Shown here in pieces: positions 28,629 to 37,736 of a DNA stretch of 64,000 nucleotides. Positions within the stretch are counted from its first letter, which is position 1. Each line of letters begins with the position of its first letter. The stretch comes from an uncultured Alphaproteobacteria bacterium (GTDB lineage: Bacteria; Pseudomonadota; Alphaproteobacteria; Puniceispirillales; Marisalimonadaceae): positions 17,186 to 81,185 of the forward strand of contig CAKZQZ010000090.1 in NCBI GenBank assembly GCA_937142855.1, in the 5' to 3' direction. Below the pieces are notes generated by a model. It made no database searches. It had not been told where the DNA came from and was given only the letters and a program-made list of their open reading frames with translations. Position numbers and translations under genes: made by a program.

Positions 28629-29621
28629 TTAATTTTTATTTTTTTGATCATAAGCTTTAATAATTTTTGCAACTATTGGGTGCCTTATCACATCCTCAGC
28701 TTCAAGAGATACTATCTTTATATCGTTAATTTTGCTAAGAATTTTTTGGGACTCTTGTAATCCGGAAATCTGGCCAGATGGAAGATCAACTTGGCTTAAA
28801 TCACCATTTATTACCATTCGGGACCCTTCACCAATTCGTGTTAAAACCATTTTCATCTGTACTGAAGTAGTATTTTGTGCCTCATCAACTATAACGTAAG
28901 CATTATTAAAGGTTCTACCCCTCATAAAAGCCAAAGGAGCTATCTCAATTTCTCCAGACTGTATTTTTTTTTCTACCCTATCTGAAGGCATCATTTCATA
29001 TAATGCATCATATATTGGTCTCAAATAAGGATCTATTTTTTCTTTCATATCACCTGGCAAAAAACCAAGTCTTTCTCCTGCTTCTACTGCAGGTCTAGTG
29101 AGTATTATTTTTTCAACCAATCCTTTCTTTAACATATCTATACCTTTAGCTACTGCCAAGTAAGATTTGCCTGTGCCTGCAGGTCCCAAACCAAATACTA
29201 ATTCATAATTATTAAGTGCTTCAAAATAGCTATTTTGTCCCAAACTTTTTGGAATAATAGTTTTCTTCCAAGTTTCAAATTTGTATTTAATGACTTCTTT
29301 TGCTTTATTTGCATTTGAATTAACCTTCTTTTTCCTTTCAAACATCCTTAGCTCTGTTTGAAAATATGAAAAGTTTAGGTTTAAGTCTTCTATTTCTTGA
29401 TTTGACAATTTATTATAGATATTTGTTAGAATAGTTTTTCCCAAATTTATATCTTTATTATCTCCAAAGATCTTAAATTGGTTTCCAAACTGGTTTATAC
29501 TAACGTTTAATAATTTCTCAAGTTTTACTATATTTATACTATGCTGACCTATTAATAAGGCTAATAATGAATTATTAGGAAATTCAATTGTTATTTCTTC
29601 TTTATAAGATTGGTTGTTCAA
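28629..29621 (-). CDS. PhoH-family ATPase (YbeZ type)
   Basis: Cytoplasmic P-loop ATPase related to helicase domains, thought to work with YbeY in RNA metabolism. 330 residues: N-terminal KH-like segment (about 10-90), then the PhoH domain with Walker A GPAGTGKS (146-153), ILTRPAVEAGERLGFLPGD, and Walker B VIVDEAQNT. Start TTG 29621, 13 bp after the miaB stop; no nearby in-frame ATG. Despite the name, a role in phosphate starvation is not implied. Confidence 0.92.
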   Translation of the reverse strand: MNNQSYKEEITIEFPNNSLLALLIGQHSINIVKLEKLLNVSINQFGNQFKIFGDNKDINLGKTILTNIYNKLSNQEIEDLNLNFSYFQTELRMFERKKKVNSNANKAKEVIKYKFETWKKTIIPKSLGQNSYFEALNNYELVFGLGPAGTGKSYLAVAKGIDMLKKGLVEKIILTRPAVEAGERLGFLPGDMKEKIDPYLRPIYDALYEMMPSDRVEKKIQSGEIEIAPLAFMRGRTFNNAYVIVDEAQNTTSVQMKMVLTRIGEGSRMVINGDLSQVDLPSGQISGLQESQKILSKINDIKIVSLEAEDVIRHPIVAKIIKAYDQKNKN

Positions 29622-29634
29622 TATTAAAAAACTT

Positions 29635-30987
29635 TTAAATACTCTTATTTTGTATAATTATACCAGTTAAACTGTTTTGGAAAGCATCTGTTATGTCAAT
29701 GTCAACTGTAGAACCAATTAAATCTGTATGCTCTGAATTAAAATAAATCGATTGATTGTAAGGTGACCTTCCCAAATACTGCCCCTTTTTTTTGCCATTT
29801 CTTAAAACTAAAACTTTCAAAGTTGAGTTTACAAATTTTTTATTAAATTCCATTTGTTGAGCTCTCAAAATTTCTTGAACCTCTTGTAATCTTGAATTTT
29901 TTATGCTCTCACCCACGTGATCATAAAAAGCACCAGCGGGTGTTCCAGGCCTAATAGAATACTTAAAAGAATAAGCTTGTGAGTATTTAATTTCACTTAT
30001 TAAATCAATTGTTGCTTGATGATCTTTATTCGTTTCCCCAGGAAAGCCAATAATAAAATCACCCGAGATGGCTATTTCTGGTTTGTAATACCTAACCTTT
30101 TCAATAACTTTAATATATTCAAGCGCTGTATGTTTTCTATTCATTAATTTAAGAATGTTATTGGAACCAGATTGAATCGGGAGATGCAAATAAGGCATAA
30201 GTTTTTTTATATCTCTGTGAGCCTCTAAGAGTTCTAAATCCATATCTAAAGGATGAGAAGTAGTGTACCTTATTGACTCCAATTCTTTAATTTTGGCTAA
30301 CTCATTTATTAATTTTCCTAACCCCCAAACACTTTTATCATAACCACTTCCATTCCAAGCATTTACGTTTTGTCCTAAAAGAGTAATTTCTTTTGCACCA
30401 CCATCTATCAATTTTTTAGCTTCATCAATAATGGATTTAATTGGTCTTGAATACTCTGCGCCTCTTGTGTAGGGAACTACACAAAATGTACAAAATTTGT
30501 CACAACCTTCTTGAATAGTTAAAAATGCCGAGGGACCTCTATCAAAAAACTGATTTTCCAACTGATCAAATTTAGGTATTGTAGGAAAGTCGATATTTAT
30601 ATGTTTATTCTTTTTAATTGGATCAACTTTAGCTATCAGTTCAGGTAAATTTTGGTATGACTGAGGTCCTACAACTATATCTACCCAAGGTGACCTTTTC
30701 ATTATTTCTTTACCCTGGGCTTGAGCCACACAACCTGCAACAGCAACTATAGACTTTTTACCAGTCTTTTCTTTCCTTAAATTTATTTGTTTTCTAATAC
30801 GCCCAAGCTCTGAATAAGTTTTCTCAACCGCTTTTTCACGAATATGACATGTATTTAAGACAATCAAGTCAGCATCTTCAGCTGTATTATCTAACTCATA
30901 ACCATGAGGCTTGAGTAAGTCTGTCATTCTTTCAGAATCATAAAAATTCATTTGACAGCCATGGGTTTTAATAAATAGTTTTTTCAT
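29635..30987 (-). CDS. miaB: tRNA-2-methylthio-N6-dimethylallyladenosine synthase MiaB
   Basis: Radical-SAM methylthiotransferase modifying A37 of tRNAs reading UNN codons. 450 residues. N-terminal domain cysteines Cys11, Cys47 and Cys86 bind the second cluster; the radical-SAM cluster is Cys162, Cys166 and Cys169 (EGCDKFCTFCVVPYTRG). A C-terminal TRAM domain (VLVLRNGKKKGQYLGRSPYNQ) follows. ATG 30987, in the conserved plsC-miaB-phoH order. Confidence 0.96.
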   Translation of the reverse strand: MKKLFIKTHGCQMNFYDSERMTDLLKPHGYELDNTAEDADLIVLNTCHIREKAVEKTYSELGRIRKQINLRKEKTGKKSIVAVAGCVAQAQGKEIMKRSPWVDIVVGPQSYQNLPELIAKVDPIKKNKHINIDFPTIPKFDQLENQFFDRGPSAFLTIQEGCDKFCTFCVVPYTRGAEYSRPIKSIIDEAKKLIDGGAKEITLLGQNVNAWNGSGYDKSVWGLGKLINELAKIKELESIRYTTSHPLDMDLELLEAHRDIKKLMPYLHLPIQSGSNNILKLMNRKHTALEYIKVIEKVRYYKPEIAISGDFIIGFPGETNKDHQATIDLISEIKYSQAYSFKYSIRPGTPAGAFYDHVGESIKNSRLQEVQEILRAQQMEFNKKFVNSTLKVLVLRNGKKKGQYLGRSPYNQSIYFNSEHTDLIGSTVDIDITDAFQNSLTGIIIQNKSI

Positions 30988-31043
30988 TTACCTAGCTATT
31001 TAATTGAAATTATCTACTGCCAGTTATATTTATATATTGCAAG

Positions 31044-31865
31044 TTATTTTGATAAAACACTATTGTAATTTGTTTTGATAATTTTTTCTAAAAAATTATT
31101 TAAATCTTTTCTATTGGAAAATAATTTTGAATTAACTGGATCTGAAAAAATCAATCTTACCTTTATTGGTCTTAAACTTACCAAAGTTGATAAATGCGGT
31201 TGAAGTTCCATGTCACCATACCAAGCAATTACAGGTCTTAACCATCGATTAACTGGGATTCCATTTATTTCAGAGTATAAAAGTGTAATTGGTTGAATCA
31301 AAAAGTCTTCTTTTTCTACAGCTGATAATAAGCTTGATTTAAAACCAAGTACTCTATTGCCATCTGATGTAGTTCCTTCTGGAAAAATTAAAACTTGTTC
31401 TTTTAATAATAATGCTTTTTTGATTTTATTTATTTGGCTAATTGTATCATGCCTGTTTCTTTTTATAAAAATAGTTCTAGCAAGCTTAGCTAAAAAACCA
31501 AACAAATTCCAAGAGGCAACTTCTGATTTTGCCACAAATCTTAAAGGAAAATTTGATCCTAAAATAGGTACATCTAAATAAGATATATGATTACTTACAA
31601 AAAGATTACAATCTTTTGCTCTGTCTATATGGCCTTCTGTTTCAACCTTTACAGATAATAACCATAATAGTAGTTTATGGAATAAAATAGACAAATAATT
31701 TTGAATTGGTTTTACAAAATTACCCAAGAAAAAAGATATGGAAATTAATGGTATCGTTGAAATTATAAAAAATAAGAGTTTAAAATTAAAAATCAAGTGA
31801 TCTAAAAAAGTTAAATCATCTATTGGGTTTGTATATGAATTTTGTTTAATTACATGCTTATCCAT
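31044..31865 (-). CDS. 1-acyl-glycerol-3-phosphate acyltransferase family (PlsC/OlsA)
   Basis: Membrane acyltransferase of the PlsC fold. 273 residues with a hydrophobic N-terminal segment (about 28-50), the catalytic box NHISYLD (His93, Asp98) and the substrate box FPEGTT (161-166). It starts one base after the stop of the OlsB-like gene. In alphaproteobacteria the pair olsB-olsA makes ornithine lipids, so this could be OlsA (lyso-ornithine lipid acylation), the general phosphatidic acid synthase PlsC, or both. No other plsC is visible in the window. Confidence 0.88.
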   Translation of the reverse strand: MDKHVIKQNSYTNPIDDLTFLDHLIFNFKLLFFIISTIPLISISFFLGNFVKPIQNYLSILFHKLLLWLLSVKVETEGHIDRAKDCNLFVSNHISYLDVPILGSNFPLRFVAKSEVASWNLFGFLAKLARTIFIKRNRHDTISQINKIKKALLLKEQVLIFPEGTTSDGNRVLGFKSSLLSAVEKEDFLIQPITLLYSEINGIPVNRWLRPVIAWYGDMELQPHLSTLVSLRPIKVRLIFSDPVNSKLFSNRKDLNNFLEKIIKTNYNSVLSK

Positions 31866-31866
31866 T

Positions 31867-32751
31867 TTAATTTAAGTATTTTTTTCTGTATTTTTCATCA
31901 ATATCACTTGTGTTGACAACAACACATAGATCAATTGTATTAAAATTATGGTCAACATAAAAATTCTGACTTACCTTGCCTCCAATTCTAAGATATCCTT
32001 TTAAAAGAGGTGGAAGCTTTGCAAAGATTCTTAATTGGTTTGAGTTGTTTTCTTTTAATTTATAAACCGGGTAAATATTTTTATCAAAACTTTCAACTGA
32101 TAAATGTTTGGGAAGACAAAAATTTTGCCTTAAGTAAGATAATTCATCGGAATATTTAGTTGGCTCTATTCCTGAAAAACTTGCACATCCCAATAATATT
32201 TTTATATCATATAATTTAACATACTCGGCAATTGCTTTCCAAAGTAAATTCATTATAGATCCATTTCTATAATCTTGATGAACACAAGATCTGCCTAGTT
32301 CTAATATATGTTTATCTTTATAATTATTGGTAATATTAATAAGGTTAAACTCAGATGATGAATAATAGCCTCCAAATAATTTAGCTACATCACCTCTTAT
32401 TAATCTATAAGTTCCAACAATTTTATTTTTTGTGTTTTTTTTATCTAAAACAATTAAGTGATCAGCATATTTGTCTATTTTGTCATAGTCTAATTTGATT
32501 ATTTTTTTTGTAAAAGTTGGTTTGGCTTTTTTTTCTTTATAAAAAACAGAATACCTAAGAGCCTGAGCCTGCTTTAATTCTGACTTTGTTTCTGCTAATT
32601 TAATAGAATAGTTCTCAGATTCTAATATTATAAATGAATTACTGGGTAAAATAGGTTTAGAAAAGAAAATCTTTGGATCAAAAGAATATTTCATTCTATC
32701 TTTTTTAAAAGTGTTTAAACCTACAGTATCTTTTACTTTGTTTAAAAACAT
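31867..32751 (-). CDS. OlsB-like acyl-ACP N-acyltransferase (GNAT, hemolysin-like)
   Basis: 294 residues of the GNAT-related family that includes OlsB, which acylates ornithine with a 3-hydroxyacyl-ACP chain as the first step of ornithine-lipid synthesis. Motifs: QALRYSVFYKEKKA, VGTYRLIRG, ELGRSCVHQDYRNGSIMNLLW, and LLGCASFSGIEPTKYSDEL. Adjacent to and probably co-transcribed with the PlsC-like gene, which supports the OlsB call. Substrate is inferred from family and neighbour; other members of the family are loosely called hemolysins. Confidence 0.78.
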   Translation of the reverse strand: MFLNKVKDTVGLNTFKKDRMKYSFDPKIFFSKPILPSNSFIILESENYSIKLAETKSELKQAQALRYSVFYKEKKAKPTFTKKIIKLDYDKIDKYADHLIVLDKKNTKNKIVGTYRLIRGDVAKLFGGYYSSSEFNLINITNNYKDKHILELGRSCVHQDYRNGSIMNLLWKAIAEYVKLYDIKILLGCASFSGIEPTKYSDELSYLRQNFCLPKHLSVESFDKNIYPVYKLKENNSNQLRIFAKLPPLLKGYLRIGGKVSQNFYVDHNFNTIDLCVVVNTSDIDEKYRKKYLN

Positions 32752-32806
32752 TTCATCACCATCAAATTTACTTTACCCACAATACAAGAAAGCTATTGCA
32801 TTTTTA

Positions 32807-33241
32807 TTAAGGTTCACATGATAGTCTCAATGCATCAGTTCTAGAGTTGTTTTTCAAAATATAATAATTTTTTCTTATTCCAATCTTCTTAAAACCATTT
32901 TTAATATAAAAATTTATGGCTATTTTATTAAGACAAGAAACTTCTATAAATATTTTTTTTATGGGTAGACTTTTAATTTTTTGAATTAAGTATGAACCAT
33001 AGTTTTTACCTTGATGAGATTTCATTATACCTAATTTAATAATCTCAACTTCGTCTTTGACATGGAAATAACAAATATAGCCTATTAAATAGTCTCCATG
33101 AATTTTCCAAGTTTTAAATGATTTTTGTGAATTCATAGTCTCTAAGTCATTTATTGATAAAGGAGAATCAAAAAGATTTTTTTCTATATCTGCTATGAAA
33201 GGGTATTCAGATTTTTTACATTGACTAATTTTTAACTTCAT
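32807..33241 (-). CDS. rimI: Ribosomal protein S18-alanine N-acetyltransferase RimI
   Basis: GNAT enzyme acetylating the N-terminus of S18. 144 residues; the acetyl-CoA loop reads MKSHQGKNYGSYLIQKI and the C-terminal part has FYIKNGFKKIGIRKNYY followed by DALRLS. The start overlaps the tsaB stop by one base (TAATG). The tsaB-rimI pairing is the main support for RimI among many GNATs. Confidence 0.85.
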   Translation of the reverse strand: MKLKISQCKKSEYPFIADIEKNLFDSPLSINDLETMNSQKSFKTWKIHGDYLIGYICYFHVKDEVEIIKLGIMKSHQGKNYGSYLIQKIKSLPIKKIFIEVSCLNKIAINFYIKNGFKKIGIRKNYYILKNNSRTDALRLSCEP

Positions 33242-33954
33242 TAATTAATATCTGCAAATCTTACATACAAAGGTTTAAATTTATTATAGCCAATTTTTGA
33301 TTGAGTAATATTAGCTTTGCTATTTATCAAAGAATAAGACAGTTTTGCAACACCTAGAGCATCAGAAAATTGATTTTTTGATTCTAATAAATGTAAATTC
33401 ATTCTTTCGTTTACTAGTAATTTCTGATTATGACCAACAAACAAAATATCTTTTGTGTGTAAGTTGTTTTCTAATAAATATTTTTTTAAATCTTGAACTT
33501 TAACTGTTTTAATCTCGTTTGTTGGATTAAGTTTTGAATTATTTTCGAAATCACCTATCTCAAAAGTTTGGAGAAAAGGTTCTTGTCTTTTTGAGTCTAT
33601 AGACGAAACAATATATTTTATATTTTTTATTTCAGCCTCTTCTATAAATGACATTGCTAGTGCGGCTAATGAGTTTATGCCAATACTTTTTATATGTTTA
33701 TTGGATATTATAATTCCTTTTGCCGCTGCAATAAGGGTTCTAATGCTTGTAAAGCTTCCAGGACCACATCCTATAGCTAAAAAAGATATATCTTTAAGGG
33801 TTATAGTATTTTTTTTTAAGAAGTTATTAATCGAAGGAATTAAAATTTCCGACAAATCATTTTTAAATGATAATGAAAAATTACTAATTAACTTTCCATC
33901 ATTTAAAAGACAGAGAGTTAATTTTAAAGAGTTGCTTTCAATAGCAAGTATCAT
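33241..33954 (-). CDS. tsaB: tRNA threonylcarbamoyladenosine biosynthesis protein TsaB
   Basis: Partner of TsaD and TsaE in making t6A37 of ANN-reading tRNAs. 237 residues. Recognised by the ASKHA opening MILAIESNSLKLTLCLLNDGK and the LAIGCGPGSFTSIRTLIAAAKG box. It heads the tsaB-rimI-acyltransferase-miaB run and is divergent from the deacetylase gene over 104 bp. Confidence 0.92.
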   Translation of the reverse strand: MILAIESNSLKLTLCLLNDGKLISNFSLSFKNDLSEILIPSINNFLKKNTITLKDISFLAIGCGPGSFTSIRTLIAAAKGIIISNKHIKSIGINSLAALAMSFIEEAEIKNIKYIVSSIDSKRQEPFLQTFEIGDFENNSKLNPTNEIKTVKVQDLKKYLLENNLHTKDILFVGHNQKLLVNERMNLHLLESKNQFSDALGVAKLSYSLINSKANITQSKIGYNKFKPLYVRFADIN

Positions 33955-33997
33955 AATTTTCTTTTTTCTAAAATTTAAAAAATTTCTATAATTATAT

Positions 33998-34034
33998 GAA
34001 ATTTCAATATATATCTAAACAAATTTGAAATTTC
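33998..34034. repeat. Two copies of the palindrome GAAATTTC upstream of the deacetylase gene
   Basis: TGAAATTTC occurs at 33997-34005 and again at 34026-34034, 29 bp apart, in the tsaB/deacetylase divergent gap. A perfect TATAAT (33987-33992) lies just before the first copy. It might be an operator pair; AT richness makes chance plausible. Confidence 0.25.
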
Positions 34035-34058
34035 TTAATATCAAACTTTGAGGAAAAT

Positions 34059-35084
34059 ATGCATTACTTTTTAGTATTTTTATTTCTAATATTCCCCAAA
34101 ATATCAATTTCACAAACAACTGAAATAAAAGAAATATCTAAAGCCAACTACGTGTCTGTTATTATGTATCACAGATTTGGAGATAGTAGATATCCCTCCA
34201 CAAATATAACAAAAGAACAATTTGAAAAACATATTAAAGAAATAACCAAACCAAAATATAATGTAATAGATATCAAAAAAGCTCTAGAAGCCATCAATGA
34301 AGAAGAACTTACTAAGGATAGATCCATTGTGATAACCATAGATGACGCTTATTCCTCCGTCTTTGATTATGCCTGGCCAATATTGAAAAAACATAATCTA
34401 CCTTTTACTTTATTTGTGTCTACAGACGTAATAGATAACAAAATACCTGGGTATATGAGTTGGGAAGAAATCAGGATATTAAGAGACAATGGAGTTGTTA
34501 TAGGAAGTCAAACAAAGTCACATCCACATTTACATAAGTTAAACAAGTCACAAGTAATTAATGAACTTTCAGTTTCTAATAAAAGGTTTGTTGATGAAAT
34601 CGGAAGTAAACCCTCATATTTTGCTTATCCATACGGAGAATATAGTTTAGAAGTTCTAGAATTAGTTAAAGCGAACGGTTTTTTAGCAGCATTCGGTCAG
34701 CATTCAGGAGTTGCTCACAAAAGTCTTGGTCTATATGAATTACCTCGTTTTGCCATGAATGAGCAATATGGAGGGATGGATAGATTTATTTTGGCATTAA
34801 ATGCCTTACCTATCCCAATTTCTGATCTTTCCCCTATAGATCCAATCATTAATAAAAACCCTCCTAATTATGGGTTCACGTTATCCAAATCTATACAACC
34901 CAAGAATGCAGTGAAATGTTTCGCAAGCAAGGGTATCAAATCTGAAACAATGAGATTAGGTAAAACAAGAATAGAAGTTAGGTTAAGAAAGCCTTTTCCA
35001 ATAGGTAGGGGTAGAATAAATTGTACAATGGCTGCTGACGATAATAGATGGAGGTGGTTAGGAAGACAATTTATTATCAAATAA
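34059..35084 (+). CDS. Secreted polysaccharide deacetylase family protein
   Basis: CE4/NodB-fold hydrolase expected to remove N-acetyl groups from a cell-envelope or extracellular glycan. 341 residues. A signal peptide (residues 1-19, ending ISISQT) precedes the NodB domain: MYHRFGD, catalytic TIDDAYSS (Asp95, Asp96), then GSQTKSHPHLHKL, where Gln151 stands in the place of the usual first metal-binding His and His155 is kept, then SYFAYPYGEYS. The C-terminal 80 residues form an extension with two cysteines (VKCFASKG, RINCTMA), perhaps a disulfide. ATG 34059 after TGAGGAAA. It converges with the Bax-like gene 8 bp away. The substrate is unknown. Confidence 0.85.
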   Translation: MHYFLVFLFLIFPKISISQTTEIKEISKANYVSVIMYHRFGDSRYPSTNITKEQFEKHIKEITKPKYNVIDIKKALEAINEEELTKDRSIVITIDDAYSSVFDYAWPILKKHNLPFTLFVSTDVIDNKIPGYMSWEEIRILRDNGVVIGSQTKSHPHLHKLNKSQVINELSVSNKRFVDEIGSKPSYFAYPYGEYSLEVLELVKANGFLAAFGQHSGVAHKSLGLYELPRFAMNEQYGGMDRFILALNALPIPISDLSPIDPIINKNPPNYGFTLSKSIQPKNAVKCFASKGIKSETMRLGKTRIEVRLRKPFPIGRGRINCTMAADDNRWRWLGRQFIIK

Positions 35085-35092
35085 AATGTTAA

Positions 35093-36067
35093 TTATTCTA
35101 GAACTAAATTCTCAAACCTTTCCAATTTATTAAATTTTATCATATCTTTAACTTTAGTTACGTATTGATAACCTATTTCAGCATAACCACTCAAAAAATT
35201 TGCTGCCTCATAGCCAGTTATAGGATCTCCATTTCTATATTTTTTATTTCTATAATTTCTCATTTCATTATATGCCTCATGTCTATTTAAATTCAAAATA
35301 TAAGAATTTAGAGAGGCTGATATATTACTAAAGCTTTTAACTGCATAATTTGCATCTAATTTTTCTTGTGGTTTAATTCCTATTCCTTTTTGCCATGTCC
35401 ATTCTCCAAATAAAGCATTTCCTTCTTTAGCAAATCTGGAACTCCCCCAGCCACTTTCTATAATTGCTTGAGCAAGGATCATTGAGATTGGAATCTTGTT
35501 AACTTTAATAAGTAATTTAGATTTTATTTCTTCTACTTGTTTGACACTTAGCTTAGCAAAATTGATTTTTTTATAATCTTTAATCTTATATCTTTTTGAA
35601 AAATACTCTATTTGGGATAAATCATTTGAACTAATAGCATCTTTTATAAATTCTCTTTCTTCTAAAACTAATTCATTACCTCTCAAAGCAATAGGTAATA
35701 AAATACTTATGAAAATATTTTTTTTATCAACAGTATTAATTTCATTCATTTTTTTTGGTATATGATTAAAAAACTCTCTTGAAACAGTTCCTTTTTTATG
35801 AACTTGGGTTAGAGTTTTTTTTGACCATTCAAGAACAAAATCATTATTATTTATTTGTTCGTCTGTAAATTCAATACTATGCTTTTTTAATTTTGTTACA
35901 TTAAATTCATATTGTTTTTGCAGCAATTGGTCTGGATCAGGTTTTTTATCTTTTGGAACTAAAAAGCCTAAAATAAAAAGAGTAAGTGTTATTAAAAAAA
36001 AATAAAGATCATACGCGTACCTAGAACTGTTATGTCCGACTATAAAACTTTTAAATTTAGTGAACAT
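35093..36067 (-). CDS. Bax-like protein with a glucosaminidase domain
   Basis: I start at ATG 36067, giving 324 residues; a longer open frame to 36187 would overlap nfuA and is unlikely. An N-terminal membrane helix (about residues 19-35, LYFFLITLTLFILGFLV) anchors it, with the rest in the periplasm. The C-terminal domain has the peptidoglycan glucosaminidase motif LAQAIIESGWGSSRFA (catalytic Glu), GNALFGEWTW, and SGYAEIGYQYVTKVKDMI, as in E. coli Bax. It probably trims peptidoglycan. It follows nfuA by 14 bp and faces the deacetylase gene. Confidence 0.85.
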   Translation of the reverse strand: MFTKFKSFIVGHNSSRYAYDLYFFLITLTLFILGFLVPKDKKPDPDQLLQKQYEFNVTKLKKHSIEFTDEQINNNDFVLEWSKKTLTQVHKKGTVSREFFNHIPKKMNEINTVDKKNIFISILLPIALRGNELVLEEREFIKDAISSNDLSQIEYFSKRYKIKDYKKINFAKLSVKQVEEIKSKLLIKVNKIPISMILAQAIIESGWGSSRFAKEGNALFGEWTWQKGIGIKPQEKLDANYAVKSFSNISASLNSYILNLNRHEAYNEMRNYRNKKYRNGDPITGYEAANFLSGYAEIGYQYVTKVKDMIKFNKLERFENLVLE

Positions 36068-36081
36068 AAAATTGAATTTAG

Positions 36082-36639
36082 TTATAGTTCCGCAGCTCGC
36101 ACCTCTGTAACCTCTGGTATATAATGCCTTAGCATATTTTCTATACCCATTTTTAAAGTAGCAGTGCTTGAAGGACAACCTGCACAAGCACCCTTCATTT
36201 GCAAAGTTACTACTCCTGATTCAAATGAACAAAAGGAGATATCGCCTCCATCCATCGCAACAGCTGGTCTTACACGAGTTTCTAACAAGTCTTTAATCTG
36301 TTTTATTGTCTCACTGTCCTCAGAATTAGTATATTCTGTGTTATCTTCTTCGCTCTTGTTTAGAACTGGAAGTCCACTTGAAAAGTGTTCCATTATACCA
36401 GTAAGTATAGAAGGTTTAAGAACATTCCAATCTAATTCAGATTGTTTTGTTACAGAAATAAAATCAGATGCTAAAAACACTCTGCTAACACCATCAATTG
36501 TAAACAATCTTGAAGCAAGTGGTGAATCATTTGCGGAGTCTGAACTAGAAAAATCTGCTGTACCTTTATTTAAAATTGTAGTTCCAGGCATAAATTTTAA
36601 TGTGTCTGGATTAGGTGTGTCTTCTGTTTGAATAAACAT
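36082..36639 (-). CDS. nfuA: Fe-S cluster scaffold/carrier protein NfuA
   Basis: Delivers iron-sulfur clusters to target enzymes. 185 residues: N-terminal Nfu_N domain (MFIQTEDTPNPDTLKFMPG), an acidic linker (94-112), and the NifU C-terminal domain with the cluster-binding pair Cys152 and Cys155 (GACAGCPSST). An excellent ribosome binding site AAGGAG precedes the ATG at 36639. MiaB and HemW in this window are likely cluster-dependent clients in general terms; this is inference. Confidence 0.94.
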   Translation of the reverse strand: MFIQTEDTPNPDTLKFMPGTTILNKGTADFSSSDSANDSPLASRLFTIDGVSRVFLASDFISVTKQSELDWNVLKPSILTGIMEHFSSGLPVLNKSEEDNTEYTNSEDSETIKQIKDLLETRVRPAVAMDGGDISFCSFESGVVTLQMKGACAGCPSSTATLKMGIENMLRHYIPEVTEVRAAEL

Positions 36640-36701
36640 ATTTATTCTCCTTACTTACATCATATAGTGTATTTTTTTAAAATTCCTATATTTTTTTAAC
36701 A

Positions 36702-37733
36702 TTAATTAATAAAGCCAACTAAATTTTTAACCTTTTTTAATACTGGTTCTGCAATATTTTTGGCTTTTTCTTCTCCAATTTTCAAAATTTTGTCTATTTC
36801 TTTAGTATCTTTTAATAAAACTCTCATTTCTGATGAAATTGGGCTTAATGTCTCTACTGCTAATTCAATTAGTAGAGGTTTAAAATGTGAAAAACCTTTT
36901 CCACTAAACTGTTCCAAAGTAATTGATATTGTTTGAGACGATAAAGCTGCATAAATATTAAGGAGATTTAATGCCTCTGGCCTGGATTTTAATTCATCCA
37001 TTGTTTCTGGTAAAGGGTTAGGATCTGTTTTTGCTTTTTTGATTTTATTAGATATTTGTTCCTTAGTATCTGTTAGGTTAATGCGTGACGCATCAGATGC
37101 ATCAGATTTGCTCATTTTTTTTGTTCCATCTCTTAAACTCATAACGCGTGTAGCTGTACCCAGTATTTGAGGTTCAGGTAAACTAAAAAAGTCTTCCTCG
37201 TTTTCCTTAGTAAACATACTGTTAAAAGCAGAAGCTATATCCCTTGCTAACTCTATATGTTGTTTTTGGTCCTCACCTACGGGAACATGGGTAGCTTTAT
37301 AAAGTAAAATATCTGCCGCCATTAAAACAGGGTAACTATAAAGACCTACAGTAGCTTTTTCTCTATTTTTCCCTGCTTTTTCTTTAAACTGTGTCATTCT
37401 GTTTAACCAGCCAATTCTACAAACACAATTAAAAATCCAGGCTAATTCGGTGTGTTCTTTTACCGAGGATTGATTAAACAAAATAGATTTTTTAACATCT
37501 ACTCCTGATGCAATAATAGCAGCTGTTACCTCATGAATTGAATCTCTTAATTTCATTGGGTCTTGAGGGACGGTAATGGCATGCAAATCAACAATTGAGA
37601 AAATTGAAGGAATGTCTCTTTGGAGATTTACCCAATTTTTAATTGCGCCCAGATAATTTCCAAGATGAAGATTGCCAGTAGGTTGAATACCAGAAAAAAT
37701 TCTTTTTTGGTTATTAGTTATCTCATTTTTCAT
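36702..37733 (-). CDS. trpS: Tryptophanyl-tRNA synthetase
   Basis: Class I aminoacyl-tRNA synthetase. 343 residues; HIGH-type motif [13 protein letters not shown] (18-30) and KMSKS motif [10 protein letters not shown]. Other family features are DLHAIT and [11 protein letters not shown]. It follows murJ after 3 bp in the mutS-glnD-murJ-trpS-nfuA series typical of alphaproteobacteria. Confidence 0.96.
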   Translation of the reverse strand: MKNEITNNQKRIFSGIQPTGNLHLGNYLGAIKNWVNLQRDIPSIFSIVDLHAITVPQDPMKLRDSIHEVTAAIIASGVDVKKSILFNQSSVKEHTELAWIFNCVCRIGWLNRMTQFKEKAGKNREKATVGLYSYPVLMAADILLYKATHVPVGEDQKQHIELARDIASAFNSMFTKENEEDFFSLPEPQILGTATRVMSLRDGTKKMSKSDASDASRINLTDTKEQISNKIKKAKTDPNPLPETMDELKSRPEALNLLNIYAALSSQTISITLEQFSGKGFSHFKPLLIELAVETLSPISSEMRVLLKDTKEIDKILKIGEEKAKNIAEPVLKKVKNLVGFIN

Positions 37734-37736
37734 ATA

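Noticed and set aside
36068..36187. Longer N-terminus for the Bax-like protein
   Set aside because: It would overlap nfuA in another frame, and ATG 36067 begins just before the membrane helix.
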